DNA from: CAUZIZ01 sp965222655
GTDB lineage: Bacteria; Acidobacteriota; UBA6911; RPQK01; JAJDTT01
Reading direction: 5' to 3'
NCBI GenBank assembly: GCA_965222655.1
Contig: CBDCUP010000022.1
Location: forward strand, 1,875,999 to 1,939,998
DNA length: 64,000 nt
This document shows positions 9,183-17,718 of the stretch, one piece after another. Numbering within the stretch: the first letter of the stretch is position 1; every line of letters begins with the position of its first letter. Below the pieces are notes generated by a model that was not told where the DNA came from, did not search any database, and worked only from the letters and a program-made list of their open reading frames with translations. The position numbers and the translations under genes were made by a program.

Positions 9183-10652
9183 TCAGGCCAATAGGGGCTT
9201 GACGACGGTTCCGTGGACGTCGGTCAAACGATGGTTGCGGCCTTGAAATTTGAAGGTCAGTTTCCGGTGGTCAATTCCCAGGCAATGCAGAATGGTCGCA
9301 TTCAGGTCGTGCACGTGCACGGGATTCTTCACGATGTTGTAGCTGAAGTCATCGGTCTCTCCATAGCTCAAGCCAGCGGACACTCCGCCCCCGGCCAACC
9401 AGACAGTGAAGCAGCGAGGATGGTGATCGCGCCCATAGTTGTCCTTGGTCAGTTCGCCCTGGCAGTAGGTTGTGCGTCCGAATTCGCCACCCCAGACGAT
9501 CAGGGTCTCATCAAGCAACCCTCGCTGCTCCAGGTCGAGAATCAGTGCGGCCGTCGCCTGATCGGTGGACTGACATTGGACTCGTAGGTCCCCCGGCAGG
9601 TCTTTGTGCTGATCCCAGCCGCGATGAAACAACTGGACGAAGCGCACGCCCCTTTCCACAAGCCTTCTAGCCATCAGACAGTGAGATGCATAGGTGCCCC
9701 GCTGCCGGGCATCCTCTCCGTACAAACGGAAGATATGCTCCGGTTCACGAGACGTATCCGTCAGCTCCGGGACCGAGGTTTGCATCCTGAAGGCGAGCTC
9801 GTATTGGGCGATCCTGGTCGTGATCTCGGGGTCGCCGAACTCCGACTGCTTGAGCTCATTCAACCGGGCGATGTCATCCAATATGTGTCGCCGCGTGTCC
9901 TGGCTCATACCCGGTGGGTTGGAGAGGTACAAGACGGGGTCACCGACACCGCGAAATCTCACTCCCTGGTGCTGCGTCGGCAGGAACCCACTTCCCCACA
10001 ATCGCTTGTACAGAGGTTGGGCGCCCTTCTTCGAGTTCGAGGTCATGACCACGAAGGTGGGCAGGTCTTGGTTCGCCGTCCCCAATCCGTACGAAAGCCA
10101 GGCCCCTATGCTGGGCCTCCCTGCACGCTCGGATCCCGTCTGCATCATGGTGATCGCAGGGTCGTGGTTGATTGCCTCGGTATGCATCGACTTGATCAGA
10201 CAAAGTCGATCAACGATCTCGGCCGTGTGGGGAATCAGCTCACTGACCCAGGTTTCACTCTTCCCATGCCGACGGAACTTGAAAATCGAGGGGACCACCG
10301 GAAATTTCTCCTGGGCAGACGTCATGGTGGTCAATCGCTGCCCCTGGCGCACCGAGTCGGGAAGTTCGGCGTCGAACATTTCCCGAAGCTGAGGCTTATG
10401 GTCGAACAGGTCCATCTGCGACGGCCCTCCGGCCTGGCACAGGTAGATGACGCGTTTTGCCCGAGGCGCAAAGTGTGGCAGATCTGCAGACTGGGGAGCT
10501 GCGCTGGAATGCAGAAGGGAGCCGGCTGGCAGATCCTCGGTCAACATCGAGGTCAGAGCAGCCCCCCCAATGCCCACCCCGGATTGCTGAAAGAAGTGGC
10601 GACGGGTGAGCAGCTGCTGGGATTTTTTCAGTGGATGCATCTTGGAGTCCAT
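9183..10652 (-). CDS. DUF1501 protein (secreted), copy 1
   Basis: This is a 489-residue paralogue of the DUF1501 protein at 5,055-6,512. It has a twin-arginine leader (LTRRHFFQQSGVGIGGAAL) and the same motif set: YLCQAGGPSQMDLFDHKP, SMHTEAINHDPA, WGGEFGRTTY and GRDHHP. The DUF1549/DUF1553 gene upstream stops about 20 bases before this start, and the second DUF1549/DUF1553 gene follows about 45 bases downstream. The four genes are therefore two tandem copies of a two-gene module, probably one transcript. The copies are clearly diverged, so the duplication is not recent. Confidence 0.88.
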   Translation of the reverse strand: MDSKMHPLKKSQQLLTRRHFFQQSGVGIGGAALTSMLTEDLPAGSLLHSSAAPQSADLPHFAPRAKRVIYLCQAGGPSQMDLFDHKPQLREMFDAELPDSVRQGQRLTTMTSAQEKFPVVPSIFKFRRHGKSETWVSELIPHTAEIVDRLCLIKSMHTEAINHDPAITMMQTGSERAGRPSIGAWLSYGLGTANQDLPTFVVMTSNSKKGAQPLYKRLWGSGFLPTQHQGVRFRGVGDPVLYLSNPPGMSQDTRRHILDDIARLNELKQSEFGDPEITTRIAQYELAFRMQTSVPELTDTSREPEHIFRLYGEDARQRGTYASHCLMARRLVERGVRFVQLFHRGWDQHKDLPGDLRVQCQSTDQATAALILDLEQRGLLDETLIVWGGEFGRTTYCQGELTKDNYGRDHHPRCFTVWLAGGGVSAGLSYGETDDFSYNIVKNPVHVHDLNATILHCLGIDHRKLTFKFQGRNHRLTDVHGTVVKPLLA

Positions 10653-10673
10653 GAATCTTCGGTCATTCCTAGG

Positions 10674-13076
10674 TCATTCCTTGCTGATCGTTTCGTCCAG
10701 GTTCAGGAGTGCATTTGCCAAAGCGGCGTATGCCGCCAGTTCGGCGACGTCAATCTCGGGATCCGGTTCCGAATGGCCAACCTGGATCAGTTCTTTTGCG
10801 GCCTCACGATCTTTTTCATAGGTCGTGCGGTGGCGTTGTAAGCCGAGCCTCAGGACCTCGAGCTCCGGCGTCGTCGGTCGCCTCGCGGTAACCAGCCGAA
10901 AGCCGAAGGCGACGCGATCGTCGTCGCTGCTGCCGCCCTCCCGGATCAATCGCCGGGCAAGAGCCCGCGCCGCTTCTACGTAGGTCAGATCGTTCATCAG
11001 GGCCAAGGCCTGCAGCGGCGTATTGGTCCGTTCCCGACGAACCGTGCAGGTCTCACGGCTGGGAGCATCGAAGACTTCCATGCCGGGAGGGTGGATGGTC
11101 CGCCGCCAGAACGTATATAGACTGCGCCGATAGAGGCTGATGCCGCGGTCCTGCTGGTAGCCCCCCTTGTAGGCGCGCGTTGCACCTCCCGCGATTTCGT
11201 TCCACAGACCCGCTGGTTGATACGGCTTCACCGAGGGCCCGCCGATTGACTCCACCAGCAGGCCGCTCAGGGCCAGAGCTTGATCTCGTATCATCTCAGC
11301 CGGCAGCCGCATTCGGGGGCCGCGGGCCAACAGTCGGTTTTCGGGGTCTGTCTGAAGCAGGGACGGCGTGATCTTTGACGATTGGCGATAGGTTGCACTG
11401 GTCACGATCATGCGCTGAAAGGCCTTCACGTCCCACTCCAGCCGAATCAGTTGGGTTGCCAGCCAGTCCAGCAGAGAGGGATGTGTGGGCGGTTCTCCCT
11501 GTGCCCCGAAATCCTCGGCAGTCCGGACCAACCCTGCTCCAAAATGCAGTTGCCACAGCCGGTTCACCGTCACGCGAGCCGTGAGAGGATGAGTTGGGTC
11601 GACCAGCCACTTGGCCAGGGCCAGACGATTGGCAGGGATTTCGGTAGGCAAAGGGGGCATGATCGTCGGGACGCCCGGCGTTACCTTTTGACCGGGTTTA
11701 TCGTATTGGCCGCGTCCCAGGACGAATGTCTCCCGAGGCTGGTCATCCCGCATGATCATCGTCTCGGGGACTTGTTCGATCAGCCGCTGCCTCTTTTTCT
11801 CGAGTGCGATGTAGGTGGCCGATTTCTTATCGAGATCTCGCAGCGCCAGATCGATTTGATCCAGTCTGCGCCGAACTCCTCGCCTGGGTACTTTGATGGT
11901 GGGCGAGGCCGACCTCCGGTAGGTACCGGGTTCGGAAACGTTGTTGAAAAAGGCATAGAGACGATAGAACTCTCTCTGGGAGATGGGGTCGTATTTGTGG
12001 TCGTGACAGCGTGCACAGGCGACCGTGAGGCCCAGCCAGGTGGTGGCGACGGCGTCGAGACGATCGGCTGTGTACTCGACCTGGAATTCAGCGGCGATGG
12101 ACCCGCCTTCTCCATTCACCCGGTTGTTCCGAAGGAAGCCGGTTGCCAGTTGCTGATCGGGTCGCGCCTCGGGGATCAGGTCCCCGGCCAGCTGCTCGAT
12201 CGTGAATTGGTCGAAGGGAAGGTTGTTATTGAGCGCGTTGATGAGCCAGTCGCGCCAGCGCCACATGATCCGGGGTTCGTCGTCCTGGTAACCATCGGTG
12301 TCCGCATAGCGGGCCAGGTCCAGCCAGACAACCGCCATTCGTTCCCCATACCGCGGGGATGCCAGCAACCGGTCGACGACTTTTTCGTAAGCGTCGGTGG
12401 ATTTGTCGGAGAGGAAGGCGTCCAGCTCTTCCAGCGTGGGTGGCAGTCCCGTCAGGTCCAGGGTCACACGACGAAGGATGCGGCTCCCTTCCGCAGCTGC
12501 TGACGGAGTCAGGCCCTTCTCCTCGAGCCTCCGCAGAACGAAGTAGTCCATTCCGTGCCTGGGCCAGGACGAGTCGTTGACCTGGGAAAGCGTCGGCCGC
12601 TTCGGCGGAATAAACGACCAATGCTGCTGCCAGACAGCTCCCTGTTGGATCCAGCGGCGAATCAGGTCGATCTGCTTAGCGCTCAATTCTTTGTGAGAGT
12701 ATTTCGGGGGCATGCGTCGCGTCGCGTCCTCATGCGTGATTCGCTGATAGAGCAGGCTTCGCTCCGGATCGCCGGGCACGATCGGAATACCAGAGGCTAG
12801 CGATTGGAAAAGAGCGTCTCGGAGGTCGAGTCTGAGTCCGGCCACCCGAGTCTTCGCGTCCGGGCCGTGGCACTGGAAACAGGTATCGGAGAGCAGGGGA
12901 CGAATCTGCCGCTGGAAATCGACCCTGGAATCCTCGGAGGCCGAAGCGCCAAACAGATGTGACACGAACAAGGAAGCGGTCAGCAAACGACTGGCGACGC
13001 CGAGCAAGGATGCGCCAGTAAATGCCGAACGAAAGCAGACTCTGGCGGAGCGGTTCCTCATAAGGATACGTTCCAC
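10674..13076 (-). CDS. Planctomycete-type cytochrome c / DUF1549 / DUF1553 protein, copy 1
   Basis: This is an 800-residue exported protein, first gene of the four-gene run. A signal peptide near residues 13-45 is followed by a heme-c site CFQCH (about residue 66) and GLRLDLRDALF. DUF1549 carries RRVTLDLTGLPPTLEE, and DUF1553 carries NRLWQLHFGAGLVRTAEDFG and RRERTNTPLQALALMNDLTY. It is shorter than its paralogue at 6,516-9,137, mainly in the middle linker. Function is unknown beyond a likely periplasmic redox-linked role. No clear promoter is seen in the 90 bases that separate it from the toxin-antitoxin remnant on the other strand. Confidence 0.9.
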   Translation of the reverse strand: MERILMRNRSARVCFRSAFTGASLLGVASRLLTASLFVSHLFGASASEDSRVDFQRQIRPLLSDTCFQCHGPDAKTRVAGLRLDLRDALFQSLASGIPIVPGDPERSLLYQRITHEDATRRMPPKYSHKELSAKQIDLIRRWIQQGAVWQQHWSFIPPKRPTLSQVNDSSWPRHGMDYFVLRRLEEKGLTPSAAAEGSRILRRVTLDLTGLPPTLEELDAFLSDKSTDAYEKVVDRLLASPRYGERMAVVWLDLARYADTDGYQDDEPRIMWRWRDWLINALNNNLPFDQFTIEQLAGDLIPEARPDQQLATGFLRNNRVNGEGGSIAAEFQVEYTADRLDAVATTWLGLTVACARCHDHKYDPISQREFYRLYAFFNNVSEPGTYRRSASPTIKVPRRGVRRRLDQIDLALRDLDKKSATYIALEKKRQRLIEQVPETMIMRDDQPRETFVLGRGQYDKPGQKVTPGVPTIMPPLPTEIPANRLALAKWLVDPTHPLTARVTVNRLWQLHFGAGLVRTAEDFGAQGEPPTHPSLLDWLATQLIRLEWDVKAFQRMIVTSATYRQSSKITPSLLQTDPENRLLARGPRMRLPAEMIRDQALALSGLLVESIGGPSVKPYQPAGLWNEIAGGATRAYKGGYQQDRGISLYRRSLYTFWRRTIHPPGMEVFDAPSRETCTVRRERTNTPLQALALMNDLTYVEAARALARRLIREGGSSDDDRVAFGFRLVTARRPTTPELEVLRLGLQRHRTTYEKDREAAKELIQVGHSEPDPEIDVAELAAYAALANALLNLDETISKE

Positions 13077-13165
13077 TATTTTAGCCTCTATGTGGGCTGG
13101 AGCTCAATCGTCTAGGAGACCGTAGTCTTTGACGCAAGGCTGAATATATCCCTATTCTATTTTGA

Positions 13166-13432
13166 ATGGTAACTACTGTGCATCTTTCTCCGGATCTGCT
13201 TGAGGCCGTGGATAGACGAGCACAGGATCTGGGGATCAGCAGGAATCGATTCATTATCCGTACACTCAGCAAAGCGATCGAGCAAGAGATAGCGTGGAGC
13301 TCGGAATTTCTGGATGCTCTCCGATCTGCAGCTGAAGACACAGCATCCCATCAGGAGGTTGAGGAGTTGCTCGGGATCATTTCATCGCGTCGGTCCAGCA
13401 AGATGCCTCCGAAGCCGAGGCCATCCTGGTAA
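13166..13432 (+). CDS. Ribbon-helix-helix antitoxin, VapB-like (toxin lost)
   Basis: This is an 88-residue protein of the CopG/ribbon-helix-helix type: a short beta strand (TTVHLSPDLLEAVDRR) followed by two helices with GISRNRFIIRTLSKAI. It resembles VapB-family antitoxins that pair with PIN toxins. The normal C-terminal tail is probably altered after about residue 75, because the same bases in the next frame already read as the end of a PIN domain. An antitoxin without its toxin may still repress its own promoter or be drifting. Confidence 0.75.
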   Translation: MVTTVHLSPDLLEAVDRRAQDLGISRNRFIIRTLSKAIEQEIAWSSEFLDALRSAAEDTASHQEVEELLGIISSRRSSKMPPKPRPSW

Positions 13433-13497
13433 CGGACAACCGGCACATGACGAGGATTCGGGGGCTCAAGCTCGCAAACTGGCGCAGCGGGGAGTGA
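13400..13497 (+). pseudogene. VapC-like PIN toxin, C-terminal remnant
   Basis: In the frame ending at the TGA at 13,495-13,497 the bases read AILVTDNRHMTRIRGLKLAN-W, which is the C-terminal strand of a PIN-domain ribonuclease: TDN is the usual T-[DN]-N motif and GL-LANW the usual end. No start, and none of the first 90 or so residues with the N-terminal catalytic Asp, are present. The frame overlaps the antitoxin's end in another frame, so an internal deletion has joined the antitoxin's 3' end to the toxin's 3' end, with the junction at about 13,380-13,425. Confidence 0.7.
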
Positions 13498-13543
13498 ACG
13501 CCGAACTGGTCCGTCGAGCACGACTGGCATGGGAAAATTCCGG

Positions 13544-14590
13544 TTAGCGAAGGCGATAAGTCTCGAAGGGATGGCAGCACGGGTTGCCCCGGCTGAGCCG
13601 CAGGAGTCCTCGGTCTGGCTCGATGATGACCGAGAATACCGTTCTCCAGAACCCATGGACCGGGTCGTCATTGGCGTGTCGGCAGATGGATCGGGGATGC
13701 TCTTGGTGGTCAGTCAGTATCTGCTCCAGGGAGTCCGGTGCCTGGGCCCGGCGCAGGAGTTCTTCTGCCCTGGCCTTGCGAGGCCGGGATTGGATCAGTT
13801 CCGGGAACTCCTGATTGATGTGCTCCAGTTCCGGGTGCAGACAGTGATTGGTGTGAACCAGGAATCCTCGACCCTCATCCTGGAGCACGTGCACATCGTC
13901 TATTGTCACCTCTAGGTCCGCGGGACCCTGAGGGGTAGCCAGGAGAATGTTGGCGGGGATGGCTCGCTGGGCTCGGGACACCGCCTGGACCGCTTCTTCG
14001 AGTCCACTGGATTCGAGGATGGCCCTCACGGTGAAGTAGTGGGGAACGCCAAGGGCGCGGCTGGGGGCCGGCAGGGTGTTCAGGCAGACGCCGATTCCCA
14101 AGTCGTTGAACCCGATGTAGCCGATGAGTCCAGCCTGGGTGACATTCAGGTGGGCCGGCTTTCCCACGGGTCGCCGGATCAGCACCAGGGTGAAGGGGTC
14201 CAAATCCGGATCGTTATCCCAATTCTGGGCCACGATTGAACCCTTTCCGGCTGTGAGCTCTGGAGCAAGGGAGAAGGCGGTACAGGCGGAATCCGAAGCA
14301 CTGAACTGATTCCGGATCTGGAGCAGAATCAGGTCCAGCACAGCAACTTCCGATCCCTCGGCCATCCCCTGGATCTCTTCCATGTAAGCTGGGTTGTAGG
14401 TCGTGATAAAGGGCTGGGTTTGTTGGCAGCGATCCATTGCCTCTGCCCTGGTCACCGCAGCGATTCGGCTGACCTGCTCTCGTGCGATCTCGACGAAGCC
14501 CCGGATCTCCTGACGGGCGGCTTCTCCCAGTTGGCGACCCATCTCCCGAGCGGTACCTGCTACTTCAAGCTCCCGATAACGCGTTTGCAC
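13544..14590 (-). CDS. C45-family autoproteolytic acyltransferase/hydrolase
   Basis: I chose the GTG at 14,590 (VQTRYRELEV) because AAGGA lies 6 bases before it and it clears the stop of the upstream gene; an ATG at 14,647 would overlap that gene. The protein is about 348 residues. The motif SACTAFSL holds the Cys that becomes the N-terminal nucleophile after self-cleavage in the C45 (isopenicillin-N acyltransferase) family. It is followed by family motifs AQNWDND, GLIGYIGFNDLGIGV and HTNHCLHPEL. Family members cleave or transfer acyl groups on amides; the natural substrate here is unknown. It sits 22 bases downstream of the enolase-superfamily gene, on the same strand, so the two may act in one pathway. 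Confidence 0.82.
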   Translation of the reverse strand: MQTRYRELEVAGTAREMGRQLGEAARQEIRGFVEIAREQVSRIAAVTRAEAMDRCQQTQPFITTYNPAYMEEIQGMAEGSEVAVLDLILLQIRNQFSASDSACTAFSLAPELTAGKGSIVAQNWDNDPDLDPFTLVLIRRPVGKPAHLNVTQAGLIGYIGFNDLGIGVCLNTLPAPSRALGVPHYFTVRAILESSGLEEAVQAVSRAQRAIPANILLATPQGPADLEVTIDDVHVLQDEGRGFLVHTNHCLHPELEHINQEFPELIQSRPRKARAEELLRRAQAPDSLEQILTDHQEHPRSICRHANDDPVHGFWRTVFSVIIEPDRGLLRLSRGNPCCHPFETYRLR

Positions 14591-14612
14591 GTCTGATCCT
14601 TGGCCCCGATGG

Positions 14613-15812
14613 CTACCAGTCGACGACCGAGCCGTCGTCTGGGTCATATCGTGGCAGATACTCGCGGGGTTCGCCGACCTGTGCCATCAACTTCTCCTCG
14701 TCGAGAGTGATGCCCAGACCGGGGTCGGTTGGCAGCGGTCGGTGGCCGTCCTTGACTGGGGGCAGCGGCTTGGCCAAGAGTTCGTGCTCACGGTCGCCGC
14801 GTTCCTGGATGAGGAAGTTGGGGATGCAGCCCGCGATCTGGAGGCTGGCGGCCAGCGAAACCGGTCCGTTGGGATTGTGCGGCGCCAGCGGTGAGTAATA
14901 GGCTTCAGCCATGCCGGCGATGAGTCTGAGTTCGGTGATGCCGCCCGCGTAGCAGACGTCCGGCTGCAGGATCTGGGCGGCGCGCTTTTCCAGGATCTCG
15001 CGGAATCCCCACTTGGTGAAAACGCGCTCGCCAGTCGCCAGCGGGATGTGAGTCTTGGCGGCGATTTCGGCCATGACGTCGACGTTGAGAGCCTGCACGA
15101 CCTCCTCATAGAACCACGGATTGTAGGGTTCGAGCGCCTTGACCAACAACATGGCTGTGGGCGGCTGGACGGCTCCATGGAAGTCGATGCCGATGTCGAC
15201 ACCGTCGCCGAACTTATCGCGTAGGGCCTTGAAGTTTTCGACCACGGCGTCGACGGCTCTGTGGCCTTCGAGATACTTGAACGGCTGGCGGTCCATAGCG
15301 CGCGGACCCACCTTCATCGCGGTGACTCCGGTCTTCTCGCTGACCTCGCCATAGACGCGCACCCGATCGCGAGTGGGGCCACCCAGGAGCTTGTAGACGG
15401 GGACGCCGTAGACCTTGCCCTTGATATCCCAGAGCGCCTGGTCGATGCCGCTCGAGATAGCCGTCTTGATGGGGCCACCGCGGTAGAAGGCGCCGCGATG
15501 GATGGCCTGCCAGTGGTGCACGACGCGGCAGGGATCCTCGCCGACCAGATAGTCTCCGACCTCCAGAGCACCCGCGGCGCAGGCCTTGGCGTCGTCTTTG
15601 AGCATCTCGCCCCAGCCGACGATGCCCGCGTCGGTCGAGATCTTGACGAAGACCCACGAGTTCGTCAGAACGAAGGTCTCGATCTGGGTCACCTTTATCT
15701 TGTCGTTTGGACCAATGGCGGCTGCATCGGTGGGTCTGGTTGTGAAGAGGGCGTCGAGGCCGTAGAGAGCGCCGGCGCCGGTAATGGTCCTGAGCCAGGA
15801 ACGACGATTCAT
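14613..15812 (-). CDS. Enolase-superfamily dehydratase, D-galactonate dehydratase-like
   Basis: The start at 15,812 gives MNRRSWLRTITGAGALYG, a twin-arginine-type leader; an earlier ATG lies within the space before the sialidase stop and has no leader. The protein has 399 residues. Metal ligands and catalytic residues fit the mandelate racemase group: GIDFHGAV, the Glu of WFYEEVVQ, ATGERVFTKWGF and PHNPNGPVSLAASLQIA. The DFHGA and GER...WGF motifs are closest to galactonate/gluconate dehydratases. An exported member is unusual but is seen in acidobacteria and planctomycetes. A sialidase gene lies 20 bases upstream, which suggests a joint role in sugar acid or glycan use. Confidence 0.85.
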   Translation of the reverse strand: MNRRSWLRTITGAGALYGLDALFTTRPTDAAAIGPNDKIKVTQIETFVLTNSWVFVKISTDAGIVGWGEMLKDDAKACAAGALEVGDYLVGEDPCRVVHHWQAIHRGAFYRGGPIKTAISSGIDQALWDIKGKVYGVPVYKLLGGPTRDRVRVYGEVSEKTGVTAMKVGPRAMDRQPFKYLEGHRAVDAVVENFKALRDKFGDGVDIGIDFHGAVQPPTAMLLVKALEPYNPWFYEEVVQALNVDVMAEIAAKTHIPLATGERVFTKWGFREILEKRAAQILQPDVCYAGGITELRLIAGMAEAYYSPLAPHNPNGPVSLAASLQIAGCIPNFLIQERGDREHELLAKPLPPVKDGHRPLPTDPGLGITLDEEKLMAQVGEPREYLPRYDPDDGSVVDW

Positions 15813-15832
15813 GGTTATCCGATCCCGTTGGT

Positions 15833-16954
15833 TTACCGCGGCCTTAGTTCGACCCTCCAGAGCTCGAGGCACTCGCCGGATTGGTAGAGAATCACGTTGG
15901 GCTCAACCTCGAAGATCGTGGGATAGGCCATCCTCGGAGCATAGTCGGCAACCGTGGTGGCTACCCATCCTTTGCCGCTGCCATCAGCGTTGATCGCCAG
16001 TTGGCAACGCCTTCTCTGATCCTCCTGTTTCCAGTGCTGCTTCTTCCCTCCGCTGCGCTGCACCAGCTGGCCGTAGGCAACCGCCAATCGCCCATCCTGG
16101 AGCCGCCGCAGATGGGGATCCACCCCCGGACCCAGGCCCATGTTGGTGGGCGGGCTCCAGGTCTTGCCTCCGTCATCGCTCCAGCTTGCCACCATCGGGG
16201 AGTAGTGACCGGTGCGGATCACTGCCAGCATCCGGCCGTCATCCAAGGGTAGCAGGGCCCACTCGTTGAATCCTTCGGTGTCATCCACCAGGTCGGCACT
16301 AGGGGCGGCAACGGTCGATAGATATCTCCAGGTGTCCCCTTGATCGCTGGAGCGCACCAGGAAGGACCTCATTTTCATTGGGGTCTCCATCTTGCTTCGT
16401 GGGTCGGTCGTCGGGGCCTTGTCTGCCTCAAAGCTGCCTATCATGCAGGCCAGCAGTGTCCCATCCGGCATTTCTCGAAGCCCCCGATGGAAGAAGATGC
16501 TCGAGCTTTGCTGGTCCTTGACCTCGGAGAAGGTGTCAACCGGCACGGATCCCGCCTCCGGAATGATCAGCAGCGTTTCCTTCTTTTCCACGGTTTTCAT
16601 TCCGTCCCTGGAGCGCCACATCCTTCCCACACAACGACCAGCCTTTCCACATGTGACATTCCAGTAGAAGCCAAGGAATAGTCCTTTCCTCCAGAACAAG
16701 GACGTCAGTTTCTCTGCGTGCAGGTAGGCGCCAAAGGCGGGATCGGACTCCTCCACCGGCCAAAAGAACTTACCTCCGTCGTTGCTCTTCAGAGCGCCGT
16801 AGACGTAGAGGGTCCCGTCGGGCGCCTGCACAGCTCTTGGATGACGGCATCGGGCCGCTGTCACTTTCACTTCCAGCTGTGACGCTGCCTGGGCCATGAT
16901 CGAGGTCATGGCGAGGAAAGCGAGAAAACGGAACCTTCTGCGCGGAGGAATCAT
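15833..16954 (-). CDS. Secreted BNR sialidase-like protein
   Basis: The ATG at 16,954 has AGGAG about 8 bases upstream and gives a signal peptide (RRRFRFLAFLAMTSIMAQAA). A longer frame from 17,032 lacks these features. The mature protein is about 350 residues. Asp-box-like motifs are RSSDQGDTW and WSDDGGKTW, with AVQAPDGTLYVYG near the N terminus and DYAPRMAYPTIFEVEPN in the last blade. This indicates a sialidase-fold propeller, perhaps a glycan hydrolase. It is the first of three same-strand genes (sialidase, dehydratase, C45 protein) spaced by about 20 bases, hence a probable operon. Confidence 0.82.
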   Translation of the reverse strand: MIPPRRRFRFLAFLAMTSIMAQAASQLEVKVTAARCRHPRAVQAPDGTLYVYGALKSNDGGKFFWPVEESDPAFGAYLHAEKLTSLFWRKGLFLGFYWNVTCGKAGRCVGRMWRSRDGMKTVEKKETLLIIPEAGSVPVDTFSEVKDQQSSSIFFHRGLREMPDGTLLACMIGSFEADKAPTTDPRSKMETPMKMRSFLVRSSDQGDTWRYLSTVAAPSADLVDDTEGFNEWALLPLDDGRMLAVIRTGHYSPMVASWSDDGGKTWSPPTNMGLGPGVDPHLRRLQDGRLAVAYGQLVQRSGGKKQHWKQEDQRRRCQLAINADGSGKGWVATTVADYAPRMAYPTIFEVEPNVILYQSGECLELWRVELRPR

Positions 16955-17045
16955 TTGGCATCTCCTGTTGGCGAAGCCAGTCAAAAAGTTTCGCGAATTT
17001 CCAAAACTGCCAGCAATATGAAACCAACTCAAACAGGGCCGTAAA

Positions 17046-17243
17046 CTAGGTCTTATCGAAGCGGAGAAACTCAGGGAAGATCGGGTGCTTGTGCTCGACC
17101 TGGATCAGGAACCTGCGGCTGTTGAGGCGGATCTTGTCATCTGGCCACCGGACCTTGACCACCCGGCCATGGCATGAGGTCACAATTCCCACCAGGTCGG
17201 ACCCCGGAAGGGTCACCCTCGAGCCCTTACGAATCTTCTCCAC
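17046..17243 (-). CDS. Small basic hypothetical protein
   Basis: This 65-residue frame begins MEKIRKGSRVTLPGSDLVG and continues with VVKVRWPDDKIRLNSRRF. The pattern of short strands with Gly at turns (RKGSRVTL, GIVTS, VVKVRW) resembles an SH3/KOW-like barrel, as in small RNA- or DNA-binding proteins. I do not recognise a named family. It ends about 90 bases before the start of the sialidase gene on the same strand and is divergent from the toxin-antitoxin pair. Confidence 0.45.
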   Translation of the reverse strand: MEKIRKGSRVTLPGSDLVGIVTSCHGRVVKVRWPDDKIRLNSRRFLIQVEHKHPIFPEFLRFDKT

Positions 17244-17401
17244 TTCTCCCCCAGTTGAGCGACGAGTTCCACAGCATCGGCTGCCATCTTAACAACCGGG
17301 TCCGACAAGCCGCTTGTTTCCATGCACTTAACAGTTCTCAACCCCTTCTTCTAGACGAGTTCCTCTGCGGAGGGTCCAATTTGACTGACCCAATCCTAAG
17401 T

Positions 17402-17432
17402 CATAATATGACTCATTATGAGTCATATTATG
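17402..17432. promoter_or_regulatory. Palindromic operator of the toxin-antitoxin operon
   Basis: CATAATATGACTCAT and ATGAGTCATATTATG are perfect inverse complements of 15 bases separated by one T. The site lies 22 bases upstream of the antitoxin ATG (17,455) and overlaps a plausible promoter (TTGACT at 17,381 and TAATAT at 17,404, 17 bases apart). Ribbon-helix-helix antitoxins bind such palindromes to repress their own operon. Confidence 0.8.
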
Positions 17433-17454
17433 ATTCGTCTGGGAGGAACAGTAG

Positions 17455-17718
17455 GTGAAACAGCTCACCATTCGTGGTTTTGACAAGGAAGTGGAGCGTG
17501 AAATTCGGGAGCTGGCGGCTCGAGAGGGAATTTCACTCAACAGGGCTGCGATTCGGTTGCTACGCAGAGGTGCCGGACTAGGTGAAACCGATTCTGGTCA
17601 CAATCTGATTGGCTCGTCTCTCGACCATCTTGCGGGCACCTGGTCAGAAGCAGAAGCGCTGCTGATTGCAGGCGTCGAAGAGGATTTCGAACGGATCGAT
17701 CTGGAGCTATGGTCGTGA
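17455..17718 (+). CDS. Ribbon-helix-helix antitoxin, FitA/VapB-like
   Basis: This is an 87-residue protein with the ribbon-helix-helix pattern KQLTIRGFDKEVEREIRELA followed by GISLNRAAIRLLRRG, like FitA and Arc-type antitoxins. The C-terminal part (SSLDHLAGTWSEAEALLIAG) is the usual toxin-wrapping tail. It overlaps the PIN toxin gene by 10 bases, as in most VapBC/FitAB pairs. The perfect palindrome just upstream is its likely binding site. Confidence 0.85.
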   Translation: MKQLTIRGFDKEVEREIRELAAREGISLNRAAIRLLRRGAGLGETDSGHNLIGSSLDHLAGTWSEAEALLIAGVEEDFERIDLELWS

